DNA from: Bacteroidales bacterium
Lineage (GTDB): Bacteria; Bacteroidota; Bacteroidia; Bacteroidales; JAADJA01
DNA length: 32,960 bases
Reading direction: 5' to 3'
Assembly (NCBI GenBank): GCA_016933115.1
Contig: JAFGBL010000010.1
Coordinates: 1 to 32,960, forward strand
In this document: positions 1 through 8,146 of the stretch, piece after piece
How the letters are laid out: each line of letters begins with the position of its first letter
How positions within the stretch are numbered: position 1 is the stretch's first letter
The notes under the pieces: generated by a model
Seen by the model: only the letters and a program-made list of their open reading frames with translations
Databases searched by the model: none
Told to the model about the DNA's origin: nothing
Made by a program: the position numbers and the translations under genes

Positions 1-87
1 AGAGCTTGCTTCCTCTTCAGGTTAACGACCGCATGATACAAATTTTTTTTCTAAAAATCACCAACTATTTTTCAGTACATTACCAAA

Positions 88-117
88 ATAAAAAACCCCG
101 ATAAAAATTACCGGGGT
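88..117 (-). terminator. Rho-independent terminator after the LVIVD-repeat secreted protein
   Basis: Complementary arms at 95-100 (ACCCCG) and 112-117 (CGGGGT) enclose an A/T-rich loop. Read on the minus strand, the hairpin is followed by a run of Ts (plus-strand As at 90-95 and beyond). It lies about 20 bases past the stop codon of the minus-strand gene ending at 139, which is the right place and orientation for an intrinsic terminator. Confidence 0.8.
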
Positions 118-138
118 CTCAAGTTACAATTTGACAGC

Positions 139-1719
139 CTATTTTTTTATTACTCTTCTTGTTTCGATCATGGTATTTCCATCGGAAATCTTCACAAAAT
201 AAATGCCTTGCTGCAATTCATTTCCAATCGCCAATGTACCGTTTTGCCCTATTAAGCTTGATTTGTATACCCGGCTACCTGTCAGGTCAAACACTTCGAT
301 CGAAGCTGCTGCACCGACCGGTCGATTAAAATTATATTGAATGTTTAATTGACCCTGGAATGGATTGGGAAATAAACTGAGTATTTCAGCAGTAACCGGA
401 TTCTCAGTGCCGGTAATTGAAGGCAACGACATTTTAACTTCAAGGTTGGTGAGTTGCCCGTTTAAAAATTCAACATCATGAATCGTTTTGGTTTCGTAGC
501 CATCTTTTATAAATTGCATGTCGTAAGTTCCGGATTCAAGGGTTCCGAATGAAAAAGTGCCGTCAAAAGCAGTTTGTCCGGAAATTTCGGTACCAATCAC
601 TTCATACTGAACGTTAAAAAGTGGATCATCCGTAATGCTGTCGGTTACCGTTCCTGTAATGTGTACTGCCCGTATATAACTGGGTTGAAGAATATACAAG
701 CCCTCTTCCATATCAGAAGCCAGTATATTACCTGAAGGCAGGAAAGGATAAGCACCCCAGCTTCCGTTGTAGCCGATGCCAGCGTAATTGGGCGATGTAT
801 CAAAATGTCCAACCTCAATGATATTATCAGGGAACAATGCATCGTGAATGGTAATGCCTTCGGTATAATATGATGTAACGAGGTAATCGTTGATCACATG
901 TGTATTATGTGGGATCACACCTGTGCCGGGTGCGGTTTGAACCCGGTCGGTTTCGATAATATTCGACAGATCGGTTACATCATAAGCCCCTATATATCCT
1001 GAACTCACTTCATCGGTAGTAAAAACATGTGATCCGTCATCTGATACCCATGCATTGTGCGAAAAGTTGCCCGGTGTATTAACCGAACCCATAATTTGAG
1101 GAGAAGAGGGTTCTGAAACATCTATAGCTGCAAGTACACCCTGGTAAATGGCAGCACCCCATAAGGTATCGCCTCTGGCCATGCCATCGTGCAGGTAAAA
1201 ATTATCAAACCTGCCCAATTCGACCGGTGACATGGGATCCTGGGTCAGATCACAAATAATTGCTCCGCCCGATCCATTATCGGCACCAAAAATATAAAGT
1301 TTGCCTGTTTCGTCAATATATAAATTATGAGCTGAAGAAAAGGAATAATTTAATCCCGTAAAACTGGTTGTGGTGGTTACGGGTCCTGGAAGCGGGCTTA
1401 AATCAACAATATAAACACCGCCGTTTGCTTCATTGGAAACATAGGCAAAATCGCCCCAGGTTTTGATATCTCTCCAAATTGATCCGGCACCAGGTCCGAA
1501 AAATACTTCAACAGGGATTGCCGGATTGGTTACATCTACAATGGATAGTCCACTGAAAGTGCCGACAAGGGCATACTCATTACCTTCCGAATCAACATAA
1601 CCCCAAACATCACTAAGTTCATCAGAATAGGACAAATGACCTAATTGCTGCATGTTGAGCTGACCCAAAGTGAAACCAGCAAATACGAGTATTAAAGCAC
1701 TAAGTAAAATGTATTTCAT
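139..1719 (-). CDS. Choice-of-anchor B / LVIVD-repeat secreted protein with T9SS sorting domain
   Basis: Predicted secreted protein of 526 residues. I chose the ATG at 1719 because it starts a clean signal peptide (MKYILLSALILVFAGFTLGQ); a longer form from 1755 would put 12 extra residues in front of it. The body contains LVIVD-type repeats (GLSIVDVTNP, VYIVDLSPL, LAAIDVSEPSSP), as in the family called choice-of-anchor B, thought to form a beta-propeller. Then come a carboxypeptidase-regulatory-like beta-sandwich (starting near VHITGTVTD) and a C-terminal T9SS type A sorting domain (LFPNPFQGQLNIQY through GIYFVKISDG to the end). The protein is therefore probably exported by Sec, carried through T9SS and anchored on or released from the surface. 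The ligand is unknown. The gene stands alone, with its own terminator. Confidence 0.85.
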   Translation of the reverse strand: MKYILLSALILVFAGFTLGQLNMQQLGHLSYSDELSDVWGYVDSEGNEYALVGTFSGLSIVDVTNPAIPVEVFFGPGAGSIWRDIKTWGDFAYVSNEANGGVYIVDLSPLPGPVTTTTSFTGLNYSFSSAHNLYIDETGKLYIFGADNGSGGAIICDLTQDPMSPVELGRFDNFYLHDGMARGDTLWGAAIYQGVLAAIDVSEPSSPQIMGSVNTPGNFSHNAWVSDDGSHVFTTDEVSSGYIGAYDVTDLSNIIETDRVQTAPGTGVIPHNTHVINDYLVTSYYTEGITIHDALFPDNIIEVGHFDTSPNYAGIGYNGSWGAYPFLPSGNILASDMEEGLYILQPSYIRAVHITGTVTDSITDDPLFNVQYEVIGTEISGQTAFDGTFSFGTLESGTYDMQFIKDGYETKTIHDVEFLNGQLTNLEVKMSLPSITGTENPVTAEILSLFPNPFQGQLNIQYNFNRPVGAAASIEVFDLTGSRVYKSSLIGQNGTLAIGNELQQGIYFVKISDGNTMIETRRVIKK

Positions 1720-1806
1720 TTTTAAATAATGTTTGAAAAGTTTGTCTTCAATCAACCGACCTTAAACCGGCTTTACAGTCCAAAAGGTTAAAACAAACCG
1801 ATAGGC

Positions 1807-1825
1807 AGATTGTTTATTTCAATCT
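1807..1825. repeat. Short inverted repeat downstream of pntB
   Basis: Perfect 6-bp arms AGATTG (1807-1812) and CAATCT (1820-1825) flank a 7-base loop. The hairpin sits about 30 bases past the pntB stop. It lacks a T-run in the minus direction, so it is at best a weak 3'-end structure. Confidence 0.3.
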
Positions 1826-1852
1826 TTAATTTGTGAATATCTTTGATCGCTG

Positions 1853-3280
1853 TTATAAAGTATTGATCTCATTTACCAGTTTCTGAATGGTATCTTTGGC
1901 ATTACCGAATAACATCCGGGTGTTATCCTTGAAAAAAAGTGGATTTTCAATTCCTGCATAACCCTTTCCCATCCCACGTTTCATCACAATTACATTTTTT
2001 GCATGTGAAGCATTGATGATCGGCATTCCATAGATCGGGCTACCGGGTGTTTCATTGGCAGCTGGGTTCACAACATCATTGGCTCCGACTACGATCACTA
2101 CATCGGTTGCCCCGATTTCCTTGTTTATTTCATCCATTTCCACCAGTTTATCGTAGGGAACATCTGCTTCGGCCAGCAGTACATTCATGTGGCCCGGCAT
2201 ACGTCCTGCAACGGGATGAATTCCAAATTTTACCTGAACACCTTTTCCTTCCAGAAGTTTTTCAAGCTCATGAGTAGTATGCTGAGCCTGCGCAACAGCC
2301 AACCCATAACCCGGAATAATGACGACTTTTTGCGAATAGGCAAGTAGTACAGCAGCATCGCTCATGGTAATTTCCTTAACGGTTCCTCCTGTTTCACCGG
2401 TTACTCCACCGCCACCTCCAAAGCCACCCAGGATAACATTCCAGAGGGAGCGGTTCATGGCTTTGCACATAAGCAATGTCAATATCGATCCGGCAGCTCC
2501 AACAAAAATTCCGCCCAGGATCATGGCCAGATTGTGGTAAATAAAACCGGCCATGGCAGCTGCTATACCGGTGAGTGAGTTCAAGAGAGAAATAACAACC
2601 GGCATATCGGCTCCTCCAATGGGCATCACAAATAAAACTCCGTAAACCAGGGCAAGCCCGAAAAGAATGTAGATGGTTACAATATACTTATTGGGCTCAG
2701 GCTGTAAAAGGAGGTAAACCGACAATGCGATCAGGCCGGCCAACAGGATAAAATTCACATATTTCATGAATCCTCCATGGATATTTCCGATAGAACCGTT
2801 CAATTTTCCAAAGGCAATCATACTTCCGCTGAATGCAATAGACCCAATCACCAAACCGAGCAATGTAACCAAGAGTGATTCGTTTGCAGGATTCGCAAAT
2901 TCAATTAATCCGACAAGAGCAGAGGCCGCACCTCCTGTTGCGTTAAAAAATGACACCAATTCAGGCATGGCTGTCATCCTTACTTTTTTTGAAATTATTA
3001 TACCGGCAGTTCCGCCAACCATCAGAGTAATGATGATCACTATGAAATTCTGAATCTGAATTCTGGAACCATCTCTGCCTTCATGCAATAACAGAGTAGT
3101 TACCATCGCCAACAACATGCCGGTAGCAGCCCAGAAATTTCCTTTTCTTGCCGTTTCGGGATGACTCAACTTTTTGAGGCCGACCACGAAAAGTATTGCA
3201 GCCAACAGGTAGCTGAATTCAAGAATTGCACTACCTACTGTAAATTGCATGCCGTTGTATGTATCCAGTATTTGGTCCAT
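1853..3280 (-). CDS. pntB: NAD(P) transhydrogenase subunit beta
   Basis: Membrane plus NADP(H)-binding subunit of the proton-translocating transhydrogenase, which drives NADH + NADP+ to NAD+ + NADPH with the proton gradient. The 475 residues match the family size. The N-terminal two thirds are a series of hydrophobic helices (domain II). The C-terminal part is the Rossmann-like domain III, with the nucleotide-binding segment PGYGLAVAQAQ near residue 324, followed by GIHPVAGRMPGHMNVLLAEA and the VVGANDVVNPAA and MKRGMGKGYAGIENPLF motifs. The start is the ATG at 3280. It is the last gene of a three-gene set transcribed pntAA, pntAB, pntB, but a 316-bp repeat-bearing gap separates it from pntAB, so its expression may not simply follow the upstream genes. 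Confidence 0.97.
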   Translation of the reverse strand: MDQILDTYNGMQFTVGSAILEFSYLLAAILFVVGLKKLSHPETARKGNFWAATGMLLAMVTTLLLHEGRDGSRIQIQNFIVIIITLMVGGTAGIIISKKVRMTAMPELVSFFNATGGAASALVGLIEFANPANESLLVTLLGLVIGSIAFSGSMIAFGKLNGSIGNIHGGFMKYVNFILLAGLIALSVYLLLQPEPNKYIVTIYILFGLALVYGVLFVMPIGGADMPVVISLLNSLTGIAAAMAGFIYHNLAMILGGIFVGAAGSILTLLMCKAMNRSLWNVILGGFGGGGGVTGETGGTVKEITMSDAAVLLAYSQKVVIIPGYGLAVAQAQHTTHELEKLLEGKGVQVKFGIHPVAGRMPGHMNVLLAEADVPYDKLVEMDEINKEIGATDVVIVVGANDVVNPAANETPGSPIYGMPIINASHAKNVIVMKRGMGKGYAGIENPLFFKDNTRMLFGNAKDTIQKLVNEINTL

Positions 3281-3364
3281 TTCGTATTGTTTATGAGTTG
3301 AATTTGGTATTTTTTGAACTTAAGGACATCGTTTGGTTTTTACAGATGGATTAGTTATTGGGGT

Positions 3365-3415
3365 AAATATAGTAAATAGGGTAATCCCTACAGCTATTGG
3401 GAGTGTAAATAGGGT
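3365..3415. repeat. Inverted copies of the 9-bp pnt repeat unit
   Basis: Three units read AAATA(T/G)(A/G)GT on the plus strand: 3365-3373 (one base different), 3374-3382 and 3407-3415 (both exactly AAATAGGGT). They are the reverse complement of the ACCCTATTT units in the tandem array 100-200 bp away in the same gap. A transcript through the gap could pair them with the array over about 11 bases (GTAAATAGGGT occurs exactly). Confidence 0.7.
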
Positions 3416-3507
3416 GTTTGCTATTAGTGTATTCAGAACGATTTGACGGTTTTTAAAAACTTTCATTCATTATCGATTGGACTATTTATCCTGCAGTCCG
3501 GAAATTC

Positions 3508-3597
3508 ACCCTATTTACCCTATTTACCCTATTTACCATATTTACCATATTTACCATATTTACCATATTTACCCTTTTTACCCTATTTACCATATAT
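3508..3597. repeat. Ten-copy 9-bp tandem repeat between pntAB and pntB
   Basis: Ten consecutive 9-bp units with consensus ACC(C/A)TATTT fill this stretch. Units 1-3 and 9 are ACCCTATTT, 4-7 are ACCATATTT, 8 is ACCCTTTTT, and 10 is the degenerate ACCATATAT running into the pntAB stop codon (TCA on plus, 3597-3599). Blocks of identical variants suggest slippage or duplication. Because 9 is a multiple of 3, a plus-strand frame stays open through it, but the repetitive Ile-Tyr-Pro/His product shows no sign of being a real protein. With the inverted copies at 3365-3415 this accounts for most of the 316-bp gap between the genes. Confidence 0.95.
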
Positions 3598-3911
3598 CAT
3601 TTTTGTTTTTTCTTAAACATCTCCAGCATCCTGTCAGTCACGGCAAAACCTCCTGCAACATTCAATGTTCCGAACAACATGGCTAAAATACCCAGGGTCA
3701 GTTCAACCGAAAACCGGCTAAGGTCGACATGTCCGACCAGGATTATACCTCCGATGATAATTACACCACTAATCGCATTGGCACCCGACATCAATGGGGT
3801 ATGTAAAACTGATGGAACATTTGAAATTACCTCGATTCCTAAAAATATCGAAAGAACCATAATAAAAATCGGCTCCCGAAACGTGTAAAAAAATACGATT
3901 ATATCATCCAT
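3597..3911 (-). CDS. pntAB: NAD(P) transhydrogenase subunit alpha part 2 (membrane)
   Basis: Small membrane subunit of the transhydrogenase, 104 residues, supplying the alpha-derived helices of the proton channel (domain II). Hydrophobic helices are visible at FREPIFIMVLSIFLGIEVIS, AISGVIIIGGIILVGH and LTLGILAMLFGTLNVAGGF. The segment SNVPSVLHTPLMSGANAISG is typical of the family. The existence of this separate short subunit means the enzyme has the three-polypeptide form known from Rhodospirillum rubrum rather than the two-polypeptide E. coli form. It is the second gene of the operon, 129 bp after pntAA. Its stop codon touches the tandem repeat array. Confidence 0.95.
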   Translation of the reverse strand: MDDIIVFFYTFREPIFIMVLSIFLGIEVISNVPSVLHTPLMSGANAISGVIIIGGIILVGHVDLSRFSVELTLGILAMLFGTLNVAGGFAVTDRMLEMFKKKQK

Positions 3912-3972
3912 AACTAATTATATTTCAATTATTAAAATTCAAAATTCCATAAAAGATCGAAAAAAACAGATC

Positions 3973-3989
3973 GAACAACTTGTTTGTTC
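3973..3989 (-). terminator. Terminator-like hairpin between pntAA and pntAB
   Basis: Perfect 6-bp arms GAACAA (3973-3978) and TTGTTC (3984-3989) enclose a 5-base loop. On the minus strand a run of seven Ts follows six bases later. The stem is weak and the T-run is displaced. It may attenuate transcription inside the pnt operon or be incidental. Confidence 0.3.
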
Positions 3990-4040
3990 TTTGGTACTTT
4001 TGAATTTGGATATTATTTGTCATTTGTATTTTGAAACTTG

Positions 4041-5171
4041 TTATTTTTTCCCGGACAAAGATTTCACCCTTTCATTCACAATCTCCCCTTTATGGGTAAT
4101 ACAAGATCCCTTGATGATTTCATCCTCAAAATTGAGGCTTAAATTTCCTTCTTCATCAATTAATAACTTAAGGAAGTTGATCAGGTTCTTTCCGTACATC
4201 CGGCTTGCATCTACCGGCATTCCCGAAGGATAATTGGAATTCCCGATGATTTTTACACCATGGGTCACAATGGTCTTATCATTTTCGGTCAATTCACAAT
4301 TTCCACCGGAATTGGCAGCCAGGTCAACGATGACCGAACCTGATTTCATCTTTTCAACTGTTTCTTTTTTAATCAGTACAGGGGCTTTTCTGCCCGGTAT
4401 CTGGGCCGTACAAATCACCACATCGGATTTAACGGCATGATCCTGGATCAACTGGCTTTGCTTTTGCTTAAACTCTTCAGTTTGTTCAACCGCATAACCG
4501 CCAGCAGAATTATCTTCCCTGGCACCTTCTACTTCAACAAATTTGGCACCCAGGCTTTGCACCTCTTCCTTCACTGCACTTCTGACATCAAATGCTTCCA
4601 CTACTGCGCCAAGTTTACGGGCAGTTGCAATAGCCTGCAATCCGGCAACGCCAGCACCCAGTACCAGCACTTTGGCCGGTTTTATGGTTCCAGCAGCAGA
4701 CATGAACATCGGAAAAAATGTAGGCAAATTAAATGCTGCATCCAGAATTGCCCTGTAACCGGCGACCGTTGCCATTGAGGATAATACATCCATGGCCTGG
4801 GCCCTGCTAATCCTTGGAATTGCATCCAGACTGAAAGTTGTGAGTTTATGCTTTTTACATTGCTCAATCCATTCGGCATCGGATAGCGGATTAAAAGTCC
4901 CGACCAGTATTTTATCTTCTTTGATTGAAGATAAATCATTTTCATCCGGTTTATTTATCATTAACAACAAATCGGAATCTGCAAATAAATCCTTTCGGTT
5001 TTTAATTTTAGCGCCGGCTTCTTCATAAAGCTTATCGACCGTACCGGTATTTTCTCCCGATTGTTTTTCAACAAAAACACTGGTTTTAAGTTCGAGGATT
5101 TGGGGAATGGCTTCAGGCAGTAAGGCAACTCTGTTTTCAGGATTTTTTTCCTTCAAAACTCCAATGGTCAT
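4041..5171 (-). CDS. pntAA: NAD(P) transhydrogenase subunit alpha part 1 (NAD-binding)
   Basis: Cytosolic NAD(H)-binding domain I of the transhydrogenase, 376 residues, related to alanine dehydrogenase. The N-terminus (MTIGVLKEKNPENRVALLPE) is the characteristic alanine dehydrogenase/PNT start. The nucleotide fold carries VLGAGVAGLQAIATARKLGA followed by the acidic residue of VVEAFDVRS. The sequences VEQTEEFKQKQSQLIQDHA and VICTAQIPGRKAPVLI are also diagnostic. The start is the ATG at 5171. It is the first gene of the three-gene operon. I could not find a TAnnTTTG promoter in the 215 bp upstream. The operon probably supplies NADPH for biosynthesis. Confidence 0.96.
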   Translation of the reverse strand: MTIGVLKEKNPENRVALLPEAIPQILELKTSVFVEKQSGENTGTVDKLYEEAGAKIKNRKDLFADSDLLLMINKPDENDLSSIKEDKILVGTFNPLSDAEWIEQCKKHKLTTFSLDAIPRISRAQAMDVLSSMATVAGYRAILDAAFNLPTFFPMFMSAAGTIKPAKVLVLGAGVAGLQAIATARKLGAVVEAFDVRSAVKEEVQSLGAKFVEVEGAREDNSAGGYAVEQTEEFKQKQSQLIQDHAVKSDVVICTAQIPGRKAPVLIKKETVEKMKSGSVIVDLAANSGGNCELTENDKTIVTHGVKIIGNSNYPSGMPVDASRMYGKNLINFLKLLIDEEGNLSLNFEDEIIKGSCITHKGEIVNERVKSLSGKK

Positions 5172-5352
5172 ATGACTTTTTCTTGGTTCGATTTAATACT
5201 TAAAAATCACATCCTCAACGAAATGAAAATCCAATTCCTGTTTGAATTGAGATTTTTCACAATTCCATTGATTTTCAGATATAGAAACATTATATATTGC
5301 CGATTGTTCAATAAAACATTGTTTTGAGGGATATACAATCTAAAAATTAAAC

Positions 5353-5360
5353 TACCTTTG
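5353..5360 (+). promoter_or_regulatory. Bacteroidota -7 promoter element for the gene at 5387
   Basis: TACCTTTG matches the Bacteroidota -7 consensus TAnnTTTG exactly and lies 26 bases before the ATG. No well-spaced -33 TTG is evident; the nearest TTTG (5323-5326) is 26 bases away. Confidence 0.55.
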
Positions 5361-5386
5361 ATTGTTTGCTTTAAACTAACATAATT

Positions 5387-7399
5387 ATGAAAAATTTAAG
5401 TTTTATTGTTGCTTTACTCGGATTTTTACCCATATTCTTATTCGGACAATGGGTTAGTAATCCGATGGAAAACACACTTATTGGAACCGGCCCGGGTGAC
5501 CAGGCTATTCCTAAAGTCGGCACTTGCGAAAGTGGAAGTACCTACATCGCCTGGTTTTCGAATGAAGGAGCCAATTATAATGTTCGGTTGCAAAAGCTGG
5601 ATGTTTATGGAAACAAACTTTGGGCAGAAGAGGGGCTGCTGGTCAGTGACCATACTTCCATGTCGTGGCTGACCGATTGGGATATGACGGTCGATCAGGA
5701 AGACTGTGCGATACTTACATTACAGGACATCAGAAATGTGGACAATGATGCCTTTGCATATAGAATTTCACCTGACGGTGAATTTCTTTGGGGAGAGGAT
5801 GGGATTGAAATGTCGACCGGGCCTGCTTTTGATGCCGCACCCAAAGTAACCGTCACGAATGCCGGGAATGCCGTTTTTGCCTGGCAGGCAGAAACGGTAA
5901 TCATTATGCAAAAAATATCTCCCGAAGGAAATAAACTGTGGGGAGATAACGGAATCACCCTTAGCGGAGCCAATACTTATTCATGGCCCCAGCTTATGCC
6001 TGTGGGTGACGATGATGTGATCATGAAATATTTTGAAGATTCAGGGCCTTCATGGGCGCCGACACGCCATGTTTTTGCACAACGTTATGATGCCGATGGA
6101 ATTGAAGTCTGGACAGAACCTGCAATTATTTCAGATGCGGGCGGTATCTCAGCCTGGACACAGATTTTCCCATTGCTCAATGATGGAAATGACGGGTTTT
6201 TCATTGCCTGGCACGACGACCGGGATAACAATATGCTTGCCAGCGTATGGGTTCAGCACATTGACGCAGATGGAAATGTTTTACTAAGTGATAATGGTGT
6301 GGAAGCTTCTACCATGACCGGGCGGAACCATTTTTACCCTTACCTTTCCTTACCCACTGGTTCTGAGGATATCTATGTTTTCTGGAACGAAATGGACGGT
6401 GATCAGAACAACAGGGGTATATACGGTCAAAAAATCTCATCTACCAGTGAAAGGCTGTGGACCGATAATGGTAAAACTTTTATTGAAATTTCTTCAACCA
6501 ATGTTTATCCTTTTGCCGCAGGAAACACTAATGAAGATGCCATCGTTTTCTACGAGCATTACTTTGATGGTATCAATGCTTCAATTAAAGCCATGCGTAT
6601 TGATGCAGACGGAAATTTCGTGTGGCCTGGTGAAATGGTGGATTTGTGTACAGTCAATTCCCAAAAAATTCATACCTATGTCGGAAACTTCAATAATGGA
6701 CAATGGATTGCTTCCTGGGAGGATACGCGAAGCGGAAATGCGGATATTTACGGACAAAACATACAGGTGGACGGAACTTTGGGGCCGGTTACGATCCCTT
6801 CCAATTTAACCGTTACACCCGATACGGTCATTTGCGATGAAGTCGGTCCGCACTATGTTTACATCGAAAATAATACACCAAATGCTATCATGATCAATGA
6901 AATTTATTTTGATCAATGGAGCTATGTAGATTTTGAAACTCCACCAACTCTCCCCTACAGTCTTGGCTCCAACGAAACCCTGGAAATAGGTCTCTATGTT
7001 ATGGTTATTACCTACAACTTTAATCCCAATGGGTATGTGTATGATTTGATGGTCATTGAATCGGAAGTGGATACCAATGATGTTGTGATTGCAATCAATG
7101 AGGATCTGCTTGCAAAGATTAACACCAATTCGATAGATCAGGTTCGGATTAATGTTTATCCAAATCCTTCGGCTGAAAGCGTTACATTTGAATTTAGTGG
7201 CATGGAAAGTCCTTCTGAACTGGATATTTATAATAGCACCGGAAAATTAATCAGAAGTTTTAATGTAAATGGGCTTGATGCCATAACCTGGGACGGTAAT
7301 AACATTAACAACCAAAAGGTTGAATATGGTACATATTTTTATAAGGCATTTTATAAAGAAACTGCAGTGCGTGGTAAAATTATCATAATGCAACAATAA
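5387..7399 (+). CDS. Secreted repeat protein with T9SS type A sorting domain, function unknown
   Basis: A 670-residue protein starting with a signal peptide (MKNLSFIVALLGFLPIFLFG, followed by Q). The body has about seven repeats spaced 50-60 residues apart. Each is marked by a turn such as DPDG/DADG or xxGN followed by a hydrophobic residue and Trp, then DNG: the Trp positions are 79, 135, 185, 242, 358 and 413, with Leu at 299 replacing one. This regular spacing suggests a beta-propeller. A small beta domain follows (about 470-570), then a T9SS sorting domain (VYPNPSAESVTFEF near 590 to KIIIMQQ at the end). It is expected to be exported across the outer membrane. It ends one base before the stop of the convergent Crp/Fnr gene. 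Ligand and role are unknown. Confidence 0.85.
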   Translation: MKNLSFIVALLGFLPIFLFGQWVSNPMENTLIGTGPGDQAIPKVGTCESGSTYIAWFSNEGANYNVRLQKLDVYGNKLWAEEGLLVSDHTSMSWLTDWDMTVDQEDCAILTLQDIRNVDNDAFAYRISPDGEFLWGEDGIEMSTGPAFDAAPKVTVTNAGNAVFAWQAETVIIMQKISPEGNKLWGDNGITLSGANTYSWPQLMPVGDDDVIMKYFEDSGPSWAPTRHVFAQRYDADGIEVWTEPAIISDAGGISAWTQIFPLLNDGNDGFFIAWHDDRDNNMLASVWVQHIDADGNVLLSDNGVEASTMTGRNHFYPYLSLPTGSEDIYVFWNEMDGDQNNRGIYGQKISSTSERLWTDNGKTFIEISSTNVYPFAAGNTNEDAIVFYEHYFDGINASIKAMRIDADGNFVWPGEMVDLCTVNSQKIHTYVGNFNNGQWIASWEDTRSGNADIYGQNIQVDGTLGPVTIPSNLTVTPDTVICDEVGPHYVYIENNTPNAIMINEIYFDQWSYVDFETPPTLPYSLGSNETLEIGLYVMVITYNFNPNGYVYDLMVIESEVDTNDVVIAINEDLLAKINTNSIDQVRINVYPNPSAESVTFEFSGMESPSELDIYNSTGKLIRSFNVNGLDAITWDGNNINNQKVEYGTYFYKAFYKETAVRGKIIIMQQ

Positions 7400-7400
7400 T

Positions 7401-8096
7401 TTACCCGGTTTCGCTGATACGTCTGAGTCGATCAAAATCGACGACTTTAAAGTTTTTACCTTTCATCTCCACCAGTCCTTCATCTTTGAAGTTCTTGAGC
7501 ATTCGGATGACTGTTTCCGAACTCATCCCGGAAAGTTCAGCCAGTTCCTTCCGGGAAAGCGGTAACTCAAATTCACCTGTTTTAAAAATCCTTTCCGACA
7601 AACAAAGTATGATGTCTGCCAACCGACCGTAAGACTGTTTATGTGTAAGGCAAAAAAACCGGCCATTGACCTGAACGCTGTTGGAACTGAGAATATCAAT
7701 GACTTCTTTTGCAAAATCGATATTTCGGTTTAAAAGTTGCTTGAAAAAGTTAATTTCTATTTGTTTGATTTCCGAATCAATATAGGCCAGGGCCGAATAC
7801 TGGAAAGTATTGTGTTCTTCACTCAGTGAAGTCAATCCCAATAAGTTTCCATCCGGAATAATTTTCAGCACCAATGAATTTACACCGTTATCTATAAATA
7901 CCTTTGCGAGACCTTTCTCCATATACATTACATGAGAAGCAAATCCTCCTTGCTTACAAATGATTTCCCCCTTCTTATATTTGATATTTACAGAATTGTG
8001 GTTGAGTTGTATTGTTTCCTCTTCCGATAGCTTTTCAAAGCATTGGCATCGGCGGGAACTGATTGTGCAGCCACTAAATTGTCCATGATTTGCCAT
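7401..8096 (-). CDS. Crp/Fnr-family transcriptional regulator
   Basis: A 231-residue regulator with an N-terminal cyclic-nucleotide-type effector domain (about 25-145, including IKYKKGEIICKQG and YMEKGLAKVF), a long dimerisation helix, and a C-terminal winged helix. The recognition region is LPLSRKELAELSGMSSETVIRMLKNF (about 178-203). The N-terminus has Cys10, Cys17 and Cys19, with Cys47 further on. That could bind an Fe-S cluster as in FNR, but the spacing differs from E. coli FNR, so the redox-sensing claim is inference. It is divergent from the multiheme cytochrome gene, and a dyad with an FNR-like core lies between them, which makes it the likely regulator of that operon and of itself. 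The start is the ATG at 8096. Confidence 0.9.
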   Translation of the reverse strand: MANHGQFSGCTISSRRCQCFEKLSEEETIQLNHNSVNIKYKKGEIICKQGGFASHVMYMEKGLAKVFIDNGVNSLVLKIIPDGNLLGLTSLSEEHNTFQYSALAYIDSEIKQIEINFFKQLLNRNIDFAKEVIDILSSNSVQVNGRFFCLTHKQSYGRLADIILCLSERIFKTGEFELPLSRKELAELSGMSSETVIRMLKNFKDEGLVEMKGKNFKVVDFDRLRRISETG

Positions 8097-8122
8097 AAAA
8101 TTTATCTCATCGTAATATCAGG

Positions 8123-8130
8123 CAAATGTA
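8123..8130 (-). promoter_or_regulatory. Bacteroidota -7 promoter element for the Crp/Fnr gene
   Basis: The plus-strand CAAATGTA reads TACATTTG on the minus strand, an exact match to TAnnTTTG, 27 bases before the ATG at 8096. The inferred start site near 8119 puts the centre of the neighbouring dyad at about -39, so a protein bound there would sit over the -33 region. Confidence 0.6.
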
Positions 8131-8146
8131 ATTAAAAATCATTTCC

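Noticed and set aside
3508-3597. CRISPR array
   Set aside because: The units are 9 bp and contiguous with no spacers, and no cas gene is present.
3477-3686. Plus-strand open frame of 69 codons with an Ile-Tyr-Pro/His repeat
   Set aside because: It only reads the 9-bp tandem array in frame and then runs antisense into pntAB; there is no promoter or conserved domain.
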